A stretch of DNA of 64,000 nucleotides from Geminicoccaceae bacterium (GCA_020638495.1 JACKIN010000015.1:1-64000); one strand, 5' to 3'. Positions 49,844-60,026 are shown, numbered from the stretch's first letter. Translations and numbers: made by a program. The notes: generated by a model not told the origin, from the letters alone.

Positions 49844-49948
49844 CGACGATCGAACCCGCCGATTCGACGAACGGACCCACGGAATCGACGATCGAACCCG
49901 GGATTTCGACGAAGGAACCCGGGCTCCCGACGAACGAACCCGGGGTCC
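49844..49948. repeat. five tandem 21-bp units, consensus CGACGA-N-CGAACCC-N7
   Basis: Units begin at 49844, 49865, 49886, 49907 and 49928, each exactly 21 bases. The first 14 bases are conserved (CGACGA, then T or A, then CGAACCC with few changes) and the last seven vary. Two more cores occur at about 49987 and 50019 out of phase. A 21-base period equals two helical turns and seven codons. Confidence 0.85.
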
Positions 49949-50034
49949 CGGCCCAGGGATTCCGGGCGTTTTTCCCGCCTCCCCGGCGACGAACGAACCC
50001 GAAAACCACGAATTGCCCAACGAACCCGCGGCTC

Positions 50035-50063
50035 TTGACAGAGGCGCCGAACTAGGCTATTAT
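50035..50063 (+). promoter_or_regulatory. near-consensus sigma70 promoter directed antisense into hyuB
   Basis: TTGACA (50035-50040), a 17-base spacer and TATTAT (50058-50063) match the ideal promoter at 11 of 12 positions. The inverted repeat ACTAGG (50051-50056)/CCTAGT (50067-50072) brackets the -10 and could be an operator. The next plus-strand gene is DUF29 at 51762; in between the transcript would be antisense to the whole of hyuB. Confidence 0.6.
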
Positions 50064-50067
50064 TCCC

Positions 50068-51723
50068 CTAGTCGACGAGATAGCCGCGCCTTCGGTCGCG
50101 CGCCACCAGCTTCGGGTCACGCTTCGCCGGGTCGCCATAGCCTCCCCCGCCCGGCGTCTCGATGCGGATGGTGTCGCCGGCCGCGATGCGGATGTTCTGC
50201 GCCTTGGAGAGATGCTTCGGGGTCTCGCGCCGGCCGTCCTGGTAGGCGATCTCGATGCGGTTGCGGGCACCATCCTCGCCGCCCAGCACACCCTGCGGGC
50301 CGAACCGCCCATGGTCCATGACGAAGCTGGCATTGGCGGTGCCGCGGCGGAGCGTGACGGCATAGCGCAGCCCCATCCCGCCCCGCTGCCGCCCCGCCCC
50401 GCCCGAGCCCTCGCGCAGCGCGTATTCCTCGAAGAGGATGGGGTATTGCTGCTCCATCACCTCGAGCGGCGCGGACTTGGAGATGCCGATGGTCGAGCAG
50501 CCATAGGCGAGCCCGTCCGTCCGGGCATTGCCGCCATAGCCGCCGCCGGTGATGTGGTACATGACGTAGCTTCGCCGGCGCTCTGGATCGAAGCCGCCGA
50601 GCGCGAAGTTGCCCGAGGTCCCGGCCGGCGCCGCCGTCACCCGCTCCGGCACCGCCTGGACCAGGGCCGCGAAGACGGCTTCCGCGATACGCTGCGACAC
50701 CTCCGCGGCACAGCCGGAAACCGGCCTGGGATACTCGGCATGGAGGAAGGTGCCCTGCGGATCGACGATCTCGAGCGGCTCGAACAGGCCGGCATTGATC
50801 GGCACCTCGGGCCAGATGTGCTTGACCGCGAGGTAGACCGAGCTCCGGGTCGTCGCGATCACCGAGTTCATCGGCCCCTGGCAGGGCGGCGAGCTGCCGG
50901 CGAAGTCGAAGACCAGGCGGTCGCCGGCCTTGGTCACCCTGAGCTGGATGGCGAGCGGCTCGTCCACCACCCCGTCGGAATCCACCCAGGCCGTGCTCCG
51001 CCAGCTCCCCTCCGGCAGGGCCGCGATCTTCGCCCGCATCTGCCGCGCCGCCGCCGCGCGCAACAGCTCGATCGCCTCCTCCACCAGGTCCCGGCCATAG
51101 CGGTCGAGCAGGGCCCCGAGCCGCCGGGCACCCACCTCCAGCGCTGCCGCCTGTGCTCGGATATCGCCGATCCGCTGGTCGGCGACGCGGATGTTCGACA
51201 TGACGATGGCATAGATCTCGGGGTCCATCCGGCCCCGCTTGAAGAGCTTGACCGGCGGCAGCCTGAGCCCCTCCTGCTCGATCTCGGTGGCGCTCGCCGA
51301 GAAGCCGCCCGGCACGGCACCGCCGATATCCGGCCAGTGGCCGGTGTTGGCCAGCCAGCAGAAGGGCTCGCCCCGATGGAAGAAGGGCTTGACGAAGCGC
51401 ACGTCCATGAGATGCGTGCCGCCGAGATAGGGGTCGTTGACGATGTAGACGTCCTCGGGCTCCGGCGCCGCCGTCTCGCCCGCGGCGATCTTGCCGATCA
51501 CCGCCTTCGCACTGTCCTGCATGGTGCCGACGAAGACCGGGAGGCCCAGCTCGCCCTGGGCGATGAGCGCCCCGTCCGCCCAGCCATAGAGCCCGTCCGA
51601 GCGGTCGTTGGCCTCGGCGATCACCGGCGAGAAGGCGGCACGGCTGAAGGCGATGTCCATCTCGTTGCAGACCTGCACGAGCCCCGACTGGATGACGGCG
51701 AGCGTGACCGGATCGAGGCTCAT
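50068..51723 (-). CDS. hyuB: hydantoinase B/oxoprolinase family subunit (551 aa)
   Basis: B subunit of an ATP-dependent cyclic-amide (hydantoin/oxoproline) hydrolase that works with HyuA. Family landmarks: N-terminal LDPVTLAVIQSGLVQVCNEMD, FSRAAFSPVIAEANDRSDGLY, the NDPYLGGTHLMD motif and the C-terminal IETPGGGGYGDP. Full length. AGGGAAAG precedes the ATG. Its partner hyuA is in the same direction but separated by an opposing DUF29 gene. Confidence 0.94.
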   Translation of the reverse strand: MSLDPVTLAVIQSGLVQVCNEMDIAFSRAAFSPVIAEANDRSDGLYGWADGALIAQGELGLPVFVGTMQDSAKAVIGKIAAGETAAPEPEDVYIVNDPYLGGTHLMDVRFVKPFFHRGEPFCWLANTGHWPDIGGAVPGGFSASATEIEQEGLRLPPVKLFKRGRMDPEIYAIVMSNIRVADQRIGDIRAQAAALEVGARRLGALLDRYGRDLVEEAIELLRAAAARQMRAKIAALPEGSWRSTAWVDSDGVVDEPLAIQLRVTKAGDRLVFDFAGSSPPCQGPMNSVIATTRSSVYLAVKHIWPEVPINAGLFEPLEIVDPQGTFLHAEYPRPVSGCAAEVSQRIAEAVFAALVQAVPERVTAAPAGTSGNFALGGFDPERRRSYVMYHITGGGYGGNARTDGLAYGCSTIGISKSAPLEVMEQQYPILFEEYALREGSGGAGRQRGGMGLRYAVTLRRGTANASFVMDHGRFGPQGVLGGEDGARNRIEIAYQDGRRETPKHLSKAQNIRIAAGDTIRIETPGGGGYGDPAKRDPKLVARDRRRGYLVD

Positions 51724-51761
51724 GGCGTGCTTTCCCTGCCGGTTGAAGCTATGATAGGCGC

Positions 51762-52241
51762 ATGGCGACCGACATGCAGCGGCTCTACGACGAGGACTTC
51801 TACGCCTGGACGCAGGCCCAGGCGCGCGAATTGCGCCGCTTCGCCGAAGCCCGCCCGAACCTGCCGCTCGACCTGCCGCACCTCGCCCTGGAGATCCGCG
51901 ATTTGGGCAAGGAGCAGCGCAACGCGGTCCGCAGCTTGGTGCGGCACATCCTCGTCCACTTGCTGCTGCTGCGGTTCTCGCCGGCGACCGAACCGCGCCG
52001 TGGCTGGCAGGCCGAGGTGGCGGCAGCCCGCGCTGACGCGGCCGACCGCCTGACGGCCACTCTGCAACGTGGCCTGCAACGCGAACTGCCGAAACTCTAC
52101 ACGCAGGCGCGCAGCCTCACCCGACTCAGGCTCGAGGATCACGGTGAGCCCACCGATCTGCCCGAGGATTGCCCCTTCCGGCTGGCTCGGGTGCTGGATG
52201 AGAGCTGGTATCCCGACCACGAGGCTATGCTCCGACGGTAA
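51762..52241 (+). CDS. DUF29 domain protein (159 aa)
   Basis: Typical DUF29: starts with LYDEDFYAWTQAQARELR, continues with IRDLGKEQRNAVRSLVRHILVHLLLLRF and ends DCPFRLARVLDESWYPD, all hallmarks of this family, common in cyanobacteria and alphaproteobacteria. Function unknown. It lies on the plus strand between hyuA and hyuB, 38 bases from the hyuB start, and its last 17 bases overlap the end of hyuA. An in-frame ATG at 51774 is an alternative start. Confidence 0.9.
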   Translation: MATDMQRLYDEDFYAWTQAQARELRRFAEARPNLPLDLPHLALEIRDLGKEQRNAVRSLVRHILVHLLLLRFSPATEPRRGWQAEVAAARADAADRLTATLQRGLQRELPKLYTQARSLTRLRLEDHGEPTDLPEDCPFRLARVLDESWYPDHEAMLRR

Positions 52242-54273
52242 TTAGAAGATTGCCGAGCCGGTCGACCTCGACCGTGTCGCCGGGCTCGATCACCGTCGTC
52301 GCGTCGAGCTGCTGGACGATGGCCGGCCCCTCGAACGTGGTCGAGAGCGGCAGCTTCTGGCGGTCGTAGACTGGTGTCGGCCGGAAGGCGCCGGCGAACC
52401 AGACCGGCCGCTCGCCGAGCCGGGCGCCTGCGAGACCGGTGGCCCGCGCGTCGCCCGCGACCAGCGCCTCCGGGGCGAGCGCCGGGCGGTGGCCGATCAG
52501 CGTGGTCACGAGGTTGACCAGCATCGCCCCGATCTCCGGCAGGCGGACGGCGAAGCGCTGGAAATAGGCCTCGGCGAAGCGCTCCTGCAGCGCCTCGAGC
52601 TGCAGCGACCCGTCCAGGAGCTCGGCTTCCGGCAGCGCCACCCGGATCAGATGCGTCTGGCCCCTGAACTGCATGTCAGCGGCCACCAGCAGCGTCTCAC
52701 CCTCGATCGGCGTCGTCTCGCGCGCCAGGGCCGCCCGGCCCTCGGCCCGCTGCTCGAGCGCCACCGCCCGCAGCTCGCCCATGTCGAGCCCGGCCAGCGG
52801 CCGGTTCAGCGTGCGGACGAAATCGTGCCGGGCATCCGCGACGAGGCAGCCCAGCGCGTTGGTCACCCCCGGCCGGGGCGGCACCAGCACGCGCGGAATG
52901 CCGAGCTCGCGCGCCAGGGCGGTCGCGTGCAGCGGCCCGGCGCCGCCGAAGGCGAGGAGCGCGAAGTCACGCGGATCGTGGCCCCGCGCCACCGAAGCCA
53001 TGCGGATCGCCCCGGCCATGCGGTCGTTGGCGATCCTGAGGATCGCGGCCGCCGCGTCGACCGCCGACAGGCCGAGCGGCTGGCCGATCCGCGCCAGGAT
53101 CGCCGCCTCGATATCCGCCATCGAGACCGGGTGATCGACCGAAAGCAGCCGGTCCGCCGGCAGCCGGCCGAGCAGGAGATTGGCGTCGGTGATGGTCGGC
53201 TCCACCCCACCCCGGCCATAGCAGATCGGCCCCGGATCGGCGCCGGCGCTCTCCGGGCCCACCCGGAGCAGGCCGGCCTCGTCGAGCCGCGCGATCGACC
53301 CGCCACCGGCGCCCAGCGTGTTGACGTCGACCATCGGCACATGCACGGGCATGGCGTAGTCGAGCTCGAGCTCGGCGCTGACGCTCGGCACGCCGCCCAG
53401 GATCAGCGCCACGTCCGAGCTGGTGCCGCCCATGTCGTAGGTGATGACGTCGGCGATGCCGGCATGGCGGGCAGTCCAGGCGGCGGCGATGACCCCGGCC
53501 GCCGGGCCGGACATGACCGTCTTCACCGCATCCTCGACAACCATTCCGGCCGGCAGGGTGCCGCCATTGCCCTGGACGATCAGCAGCTCGTGCGCGTAGC
53601 CGCCGTCCCGGAGCCGCCGGGCCAGCCGCGCGACATAGCGATCCAGCACCGGCTGGACGGCGGCGTTGACCGAGGCCGTGCAGCCGCGCTCGTATTCCCG
53701 GTACTCCGAAAGGATCTTGTGGCCGACGGTGACGTAGCGATTGGGCCAGACCGCCCGGACGGCGGCCTCGGCGGCCAGCTCATGCGCCGGATTCGCATAC
53801 GAATGAAGGAAATGGATGACGACCGCCTCGCAGCCCGCCGCCATGAGTGCTCGGGCCCGCTCCGTCACCTCGGCCGGATCGAGCGGCACCAGCACCTCGC
53901 CCTCCGCACTCGTCCGCTCGGCCACCTCGAGCCGGTAGGGCCGCTCGATCAGGGGCTCGAACGTGCCGGTCATGCCGTAGGGATTGGGCCGCGTGCGCCG
54001 GCCGAGCTCCAGCACGTCCCTGAAGCCCCTGGTCGTGATCAGCCCGACCCGCGCCACCTTGCGCTCGAGAAAGGCATTGGTGGTGGTGGTCGTGCCGTGC
54101 ACCAGGGTCGCCACGGATGCGAGGTCGTAGCCAGAGGCGGTGATCGCGGCGAGCACGCCGTCGGCCTGGTTGGCCACCGTGGTCGGCGTCTTGACGACGC
54201 TGATCGCCCCCTGGTCGTCCACCGCCATGAGGTCGGTGAAGGTGCCGCCGACATCGACGCCGATCCGGATCAT
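52225..54273 (-). CDS. hyuA: hydantoinase A/oxoprolinase family subunit (682 aa)
   Basis: ATP-binding A subunit of the hydantoinase/oxoprolinase complex, which opens lactam or imide rings at the cost of ATP. The actin-like phosphate motif is GVDVGGTFTDLMAVD at the N-terminus, a second nucleotide motif is ITYDMGGTSSDVALI, and FGGAGPLHATALA lies further on. Full length for the A subunit alone. The gene ends inside the opposing DUF29 gene. Eighteen bases separate its start from livF of the importer operon upstream. Confidence 0.94.
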   Translation of the reverse strand: MIRIGVDVGGTFTDLMAVDDQGAISVVKTPTTVANQADGVLAAITASGYDLASVATLVHGTTTTTNAFLERKVARVGLITTRGFRDVLELGRRTRPNPYGMTGTFEPLIERPYRLEVAERTSAEGEVLVPLDPAEVTERARALMAAGCEAVVIHFLHSYANPAHELAAEAAVRAVWPNRYVTVGHKILSEYREYERGCTASVNAAVQPVLDRYVARLARRLRDGGYAHELLIVQGNGGTLPAGMVVEDAVKTVMSGPAAGVIAAAWTARHAGIADVITYDMGGTSSDVALILGGVPSVSAELELDYAMPVHVPMVDVNTLGAGGGSIARLDEAGLLRVGPESAGADPGPICYGRGGVEPTITDANLLLGRLPADRLLSVDHPVSMADIEAAILARIGQPLGLSAVDAAAAILRIANDRMAGAIRMASVARGHDPRDFALLAFGGAGPLHATALARELGIPRVLVPPRPGVTNALGCLVADARHDFVRTLNRPLAGLDMGELRAVALEQRAEGRAALARETTPIEGETLLVAADMQFRGQTHLIRVALPEAELLDGSLQLEALQERFAEAYFQRFAVRLPEIGAMLVNLVTTLIGHRPALAPEALVAGDARATGLAGARLGERPVWFAGAFRPTPVYDRQKLPLSTTFEGPAIVQQLDATTVIEPGDTVEVDRLGNLLITVGA

Positions 54274-54290
54274 CCGCCTTGGCCCTCCCT

Positions 54291-54997
<707 letters not shown>

Positions 54998-55001
<4 letters not shown>

Positions 55002-55762
55002 TCCGCAACCGGGTCCAGCGAGCTGCCGAGATAGACGGCGCGGACCTCGGGATCGTCGCGCACCTCTCCGGGCGGGCCGGCGGCGATGAGCGTGCCCCGG
55101 TGCATGACCATGATCCGGTCGGCGTGGCCGAAGACCACGTCCATGTCGTGCTCGGTGAAGAGCACGCCGACGCGATCGGCCCTGGCGATGGCGGAGGTCA
55201 GCTCCATCAGCGCCAGCCGCTCGGCGGGCGCCATGCCGGCCGTCGGCTCGTCCATCAGCAGCAGCTTCGGCTGATTGGCCAGCGCCACCGCGAGCTCGAC
55301 CCGCTTGAGGTCGCCGTAGGCCAGGAGCCCGCAGGCGCGCTCGGCGAGATCCACGATGCCGACCCGCTCGAGCAGGGCGGCCGCGGCATCGACATGGGCG
55401 AGCCGGGCCCGGCCGAAGACATCGAAGAGCCGCCGGTGGAACGAGAGCAGGGCCATCTGCACGTTCTCGCGCACCGTGAAGGACGGCAGGATCTGGGTGA
55501 TCTGGAAGGTGCGCCCGACGCCCTTGCGCCAGATTTTCCGTGGCGGCCAGCCAGTGACGTCATCGCCGAGCACCCGCACCCGACCGGCATCCGCCCTGAG
55601 CTGGCCCATCAGCATGTTGAAGCAGGTGCTCTTGCCCGCACCATTCGGGCCGATGAGCGCCACGATCTCGCCGGGCGCCACCCGAAAGCTCATGGCCTTC
55701 ACCGCCTGCACGCCGCCGAAGCTCTTGGCGAGCCCGTCGGCCTCGAGCACTGCCCCGGTCAT
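54998..55762 (-). CDS. livG: LivG-type ABC importer ATPase (254 aa)
   Basis: Second ATPase of the HAAT importer. Walker A GPNGAGKST, the LivG insertion region GRTFQITQILPSFTVREN, Walker B LLLMDEP. In the usual signature position the sequence reads LLAYGDLKRVELA, where LSYGDQRRLE-type variants are normal for LivG. Overlaps the permease gene by four bases (ATGA). Confidence 0.94.
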
Positions 55763-57627
55763 GAAGAGAGCTCCGGGCGGATGCCGACGAAGCGGCCGAA
55801 ACGGGCCTTGAGAAAGCCCGCGAGCCCCTGCGGGAAAAGCAGGACGACGGCGATCACGGCGAGGCCCAGGAGGAGCCGCCACATCTCGAGCCGGAAGAGG
55901 AGGTCCTTCAGCCAGGTGAGCGCCGCCGCGCCGGCGAGCGGCCCCGAGAGCTGCTGCACCCCGCCGAAGAACACCATGATGATGCCGTCGAAGGAGCGGG
56001 CGATCGCCATCTCGTTCGGGAAGACGCTGCCCTTGGCATAGGCGTAGAGCCCGCCGGCGAGCCCGGCGAAGGCACCGGAGAGCGTGAAGGCGACCCATTG
56101 CTGGCGGCGGACGTCGATGCCGATGGCCTCGGCCCGAAGCGGGCTGTCCCGACCGGCCCGGAGCGCATAGCCGAAGGGGCTGTGCAGGCCGTGCCGCAGC
56201 GCCAGGATGCCGGCCGTGCAGCAGGCGAGGACCAGCCAGTAGTAGGCGACGCGATCGCTCGCCCAGGGCGCTGGCCAGATGCCGAGCAGCCCGTCATCGC
56301 CACCGGTCACCGTGCCCCACTGAAAGACGACCGACCAGACGATCTGCGCGAAGGCCAGCGTCAGCATGGCGAAGTAGACACCGGAAAGCCGCACGCAGAA
56401 CCAGCCGATGGCGAGCGCCAGGAGTGCCGCCGCCGGCGGGGCGAGGACGAGGTTGAGCGACATCGGCGTGCCGGCATACTTGACCAGCAGCGCCGCCGCG
56501 TAGGCGCCGCCGCCGAAATAGGCCGCATGGCCGAAGCTGACGAGCCCGCCCGGCCCGATGATGGCATGCAGGGCCGTGGCGAAGAGGGCGAGGATCAGGA
56601 TGTCGATCAGGAGGACCAGCCCGTAATCGCCGAGCCAGAGCGGGGCGGCGACGAGCAGGGCCACGAGCACCAGGGCCAGGATTTTGAAGCGCCAGCCCGT
56701 CGGCCTGAGCGGGTCGTCGAGCATCTGCCGGCCCTGCCCGACCAGCTCCGGCCGGCCCAGCAGGCCGAAGGGCCGGACGACCAGCACCACGGCCATGACG
56801 AGGAACATCATGACCAGCGTCGATTGCGGGACGAAGAGGACGCCGAAGGCCTGGAGCTGGCCGATCAGCACGGCCGCGAGGAAGGCGCCGGCGATGCTGC
56901 CCATGCCGCCCACCACGACAACGACGAAGGCGGCGGCCAGCACGCCGAAATCCATGAGCAGGTTGGCACCACCCTTCGGCAGCTGCAGGGCACCACCGAG
57001 GCCGGCAAGGAACGAGCCGAGGAAGAAGACGCCGGTGAACAGCCAGGCCTGGTTGACGCCGAGGGCACCCACCATCTCGCGGTCGGCAGTCGCAGCACGG
57101 ACCAGAATGCCGAAGCGGGTCTTGTTGAGCAGCAGCCAGAATAGCAGCAGCACCACCGGGCCGGCGGCGATCAGCACGAGGTCGTAGCGCGGCAGCGGCT
57201 CCCCCATGATCATGATGGCCCCCCGCAGGTCCGGCGCCCGGGGACCGAGCAGGTCCTGCGGCCCCCAGCCCCAGAGCGTGAGGTCCTGGATCACCAGGAT
57301 GACGCCGAAGGTGGCGACGAGCTGGAAGAGCTCGGGCGAGCGGTAGATGCGCCGCAGGATGACGATCTCGACCAGGGCACCGATGGCGCCGACGATAAGG
57401 GCGGCGCAGAGCAGGGCCGACCAGAAGGCCAGATGGCCCCGGCCGAAGAGGTCACCGAACACCGCCACCAGGGTCAGGCCGATATAGGCGCCCAGCATGT
57501 AGAACGAGCCGTGCGCGAAATTGACGACCCGGGTCACGCCGAAGATCAGCGACAGGCCGGCCGCGACCAGGAACAGGCTGGCGGCGCTCGAGAGGCCGGT
57601 CAGGATCTGCACGAGAATGAAGCCCAA
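55759..57627 (-). CDS. fused LivH-LivM permease of an ABC importer (622 aa)
   Basis: Both permease subunits in one chain. Residues 1 to about 290 are LivH-like (LSLIFGVTRVVNFAHGSFYMLGAY), and about 310 to 622 LivM-like (GPGGLVSFGHAAYFGGGAYAAALL). About sixteen to eighteen transmembrane helices. The start is a TTG at 57627; no ATG fits better. Usually livH and livM are separate genes, though fusions occur. Follows the binding-protein gene and precedes livG. Confidence 0.92.
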   Translation of the reverse strand: MGFILVQILTGLSSAASLFLVAAGLSLIFGVTRVVNFAHGSFYMLGAYIGLTLVAVFGDLFGRGHLAFWSALLCAALIVGAIGALVEIVILRRIYRSPELFQLVATFGVILVIQDLTLWGWGPQDLLGPRAPDLRGAIMIMGEPLPRYDLVLIAAGPVVLLLFWLLLNKTRFGILVRAATADREMVGALGVNQAWLFTGVFFLGSFLAGLGGALQLPKGGANLLMDFGVLAAAFVVVVVGGMGSIAGAFLAAVLIGQLQAFGVLFVPQSTLVMMFLVMAVVLVVRPFGLLGRPELVGQGRQMLDDPLRPTGWRFKILALVLVALLVAAPLWLGDYGLVLLIDILILALFATALHAIIGPGGLVSFGHAAYFGGGAYAAALLVKYAGTPMSLNLVLAPPAAALLALAIGWFCVRLSGVYFAMLTLAFAQIVWSVVFQWGTVTGGDDGLLGIWPAPWASDRVAYYWLVLACCTAGILALRHGLHSPFGYALRAGRDSPLRAEAIGIDVRRQQWVAFTLSGAFAGLAGGLYAYAKGSVFPNEMAIARSFDGIIMVFFGGVQQLSGPLAGAAALTWLKDLLFRLEMWRLLLGLAVIAVVLLFPQGLAGFLKARFGRFVGIRPELSS

Positions 57628-57701
57628 GTCGGCAGCTCCCGGCGGGCGCGGTCAAGGAAGCGGACGGGCGGTGGCGCCGCCTGTCCGCAGAGGATTTCGG
57701 A

Positions 57702-58922
57702 TCAGTCGGACGCCGGCCGCAGCTTGGCCACCATCTCCTCGGGCGGCAGGTACTTCTCGCCTGGGGCATAGTACCAGTCGCGCATCGTGCCCTGGCCGTC
57801 CTCGACCGTCGTGTAGCCGACCCAGGCACCGAGCGACGCCTGATGGTCCGAGGGCCGGAAGGTCAGGACACCTTGCGGCGTCTCGAACTCGAGCCCGCGC
57901 ATGGCCTCGACCAGCTTTTCCGGATCGGTGTCGCCGCCGGTCTTCTCGAGCGCCGCACCGAGTGCGAGCATCGAGTTGTAGCCGACGATCGAGCCGATCC
58001 TCGGGTAGTCGTCATAGGCTGCCTGGTAGCGATCGAGCCACTCCACATAGGCCGGGTCCTCGATCTTGTCCCAGGGATAGCCGGTCACCAGCCAGCCCTC
58101 CGGCGCCTCGTCCTCCAGCGGGTCGATATACTCCGGCTCGCCGGTCAAGAGGCTGACCACGAAGGTGTCCTCGAAGAGACCGCGATCGCCGCCCTCGCGG
58201 ACGAACTTGGCTAGATCGGCAGCAAAGGTGACGTTGAAGATCGCATCGGGCTCGGCCGCCGAGAGGGCCAGCACCTCGGCCCCGGCATCGATGGCGAAGA
58301 GTGCCGGCCACTGCTCGCCGACCCATTCGATGTCCGGCCGCTTCTCGCTCATGATCGCCTTGAAGGCAGCAACCGCCTCCTGGCCATAGGCGTAGTTGGG
58401 TGCGATCGTCGCCCAGCGCCTGGCCGGGTTCTCGGCCGCGAGCTCGGCCAGCATAGCCGCCTGCATGTAGGTCGAGGGCCGCAGCCGGAAGGTGTAGCGG
58501 TTGCCGCTCTGCAGCGTCACGGCGTCGGCAAGAGGCTCGGCCGCCAGATAGAGCACCTTGTTCTGGGCGGCGAAGGACGCGACGGCGAGGCCAATATTGG
58601 AAAGCGTCGTACCGGTCAGGATGTCCACGCCCTCGCGGCTCACCAGCTCCTCGGCGACGCGGATCGCCTCGCCGGGCTCACCGGCATCGTCGCGGCTGAT
58701 CAGCTCGAGCACCCGGCCGTTGATGCCGCCGTCGGCGTTGATCTCGTCGATCGCCAGCTGCATCCCGCGCTTGGCGTGCTCGGTGTGCTGCGCCATCCGG
58801 GTGTAGGAGTTGATGTCGCCGATCTTGATCGGCTCGGCAGCGAGGCTGCCGGTGGTGAAGAGCAGGGCGGCGATCGCCGCCAGCCTGGGCATGCCGGCCG
58901 TCACCTGTCGTCGTGTCGTCAT
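57702..58922 (-). CDS. HAAT-type ABC importer binding protein (406 aa)
   Basis: Periplasmic type I binding protein of the LivK-like group. Signal peptide MPRLAAIAALLFTTGSLAAE (from residue 11), then IKIGDINSYTRM and AKRGMQLAIDEINADGGINGR, classic for the family. Two lobes and hinge intact; length normal. It starts the importer operon but lies downstream of the Rieske and reductase genes, so they may form one long transcript. Its ligand should reveal the pathway substrate. Confidence 0.93.
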   Translation of the reverse strand: MTTRRQVTAGMPRLAAIAALLFTTGSLAAEPIKIGDINSYTRMAQHTEHAKRGMQLAIDEINADGGINGRVLELISRDDAGEPGEAIRVAEELVSREGVDILTGTTLSNIGLAVASFAAQNKVLYLAAEPLADAVTLQSGNRYTFRLRPSTYMQAAMLAELAAENPARRWATIAPNYAYGQEAVAAFKAIMSEKRPDIEWVGEQWPALFAIDAGAEVLALSAAEPDAIFNVTFAADLAKFVREGGDRGLFEDTFVVSLLTGEPEYIDPLEDEAPEGWLVTGYPWDKIEDPAYVEWLDRYQAAYDDYPRIGSIVGYNSMLALGAALEKTGGDTDPEKLVEAMRGLEFETPQGVLTFRPSDHQASLGAWVGYTTVEDGQGTMRDWYYAPGEKYLPPEEMVAKLRPASD

Positions 58923-58956
58923 GAGCCGTTCTCTCCCTTGGTTTTCCTGGCGTTTC

Positions 58957-59997
58957 TCATTCGGCCGCCATGACCGACCGTTCCGCCTCGATCATCCGCT
59001 CGACCGTCTTGCGCATCAGCACGGCCCCCTTGTCGATGCCGAGCCGGAGCGGTCGCTGCCGCCCGCCGAGCTTCGTCTCCTCGACCTGGATCGCCTCGAG
59101 AATGGCCTTGTCCTCGGCGAAGGCCAGGGCAAACTGCTCGTTCATCCGGGCCCGCGTTGCGGCGTCGCTCGGGAAGTTGTCGACATGCAGCCAGTAGTCG
59201 ATCGAGCGCGCCTCGTCGACCGGACAGATGAAATGACAGGCGAGGATGCGGATGGCACCGTCGTGCAGGCGGCCCTCGCGGGCGCCGGTGCCGGTATCCG
59301 CACCGCCGAAGTCGATCACCGCGATCGAGGGCGCGTGGTAGTTGTAGATCTGCCAGCGGTCGATATTGCCCTTGAAGCTGCCGAACTTCTGGAAGAGCGG
59401 AATAGGCTCCGCATCGATCGTCCAGCGCGTCGTGACGATCAACTCGCCCTCGACCTTGGTCTCGATCGGCACGTCCTCGTGCGCCGCGTTGCCCAGCGTC
59501 GAGAGATGGACGAAGGCGACATGCGCCGGATCGCAGAGATTGTCGGCGAGGGCCAGGTAGTTGGCCTCGACCTCGAGCGCCTCGCCGTCGACCGGATGCC
59601 AGCCCGCCTCGTGGTATTCCGGCAGATCGAAGAGCAGTTCCCGCGAAGCGAGCGCCGGATCTCCCATCCACACCCAGACGAGCCCCAGGTTCAACTCGAC
59701 CGGGTAGCTGCGCACCCTGGCCGAGGGCGGGATCGTCGGCTGGCCCGGGATGCGCACGCAGCGTCCGTCGGCGGCGAAGGTCATGCCGTGATAGCCGCAG
59801 CGGATCGTGTCGCGCTCGAGGCAGCCCATCGAGAGCGGCAGGAAGCGGTGAGGGCAGCGATCCTGGAGCGCCGCGAAAGAGCCGTCGGCCTGCTGCCAGA
59901 TCACCAGGTCCTCGCCGAGCATCCGGCGCTTGTGCAGCCCCTCGCCCATGCGGCTGGCGAAGCCCGCCGGGTACCAGTTGTTGCGCACGAAGGCCAT
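58957..59997 (-). CDS. Rieske non-heme iron oxygenase, alpha subunit (346 aa)
   Basis: Aromatic-ring hydroxylase or O/N-demethylase of the VanA-like group. The Rieske [2Fe-2S] ligands are C48 and H50 in DRCPHR and C67 and H70 in CGYHG. The mononuclear iron site is in DNLCDPAHVAFVH: bridging Asp156, with His159 and His164. No reductase partner gene is in the window. It lies among N-heterocycle genes, so an oxidative step on a pyridine- or pyrrole-like ring is plausible (inference). Confidence 0.93.
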   Translation of the reverse strand: MAFVRNNWYPAGFASRMGEGLHKRRMLGEDLVIWQQADGSFAALQDRCPHRFLPLSMGCLERDTIRCGYHGMTFAADGRCVRIPGQPTIPPSARVRSYPVELNLGLVWVWMGDPALASRELLFDLPEYHEAGWHPVDGEALEVEANYLALADNLCDPAHVAFVHLSTLGNAAHEDVPIETKVEGELIVTTRWTIDAEPIPLFQKFGSFKGNIDRWQIYNYHAPSIAVIDFGGADTGTGAREGRLHDGAIRILACHFICPVDEARSIDYWLHVDNFPSDAATRARMNEQFALAFAEDKAILEAIQVEETKLGGRQRPLRLGIDKGAVLMRKTVERMIEAERSVMAAE

Positions 59998-60026
59998 GAT
60001 AGCCCCTCCCTTCCCCCCTCGGCCGC

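Larger units (their letters stand above)
49657..50067. other. repeat-rich gap between convergent genes
   Basis: No convincing protein gene in 411 bases. It contains three large palindromes built on TGTCGCG/CGCGACA, five exact-length 21-bp tandem units, two further partial units near 49987 and 50019, and a near-consensus promoter at its right edge. Reading frames through it are proline- and arginine-rich heptads caused by the 21-base period and differ in every frame. Confidence 0.7.

Noticed and set aside
49844..49948. CRISPR array
   Set aside because: Units are contiguous 21-mers with no unique spacers of usual length and no cas genes nearby.
49692..50321. 209-codon plus-strand protein through the repeats
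   Set aside because: Heptad peptides appear in all frames because of the 21-base period; there is no ribosome site, and the frame runs into hyuB antisense.
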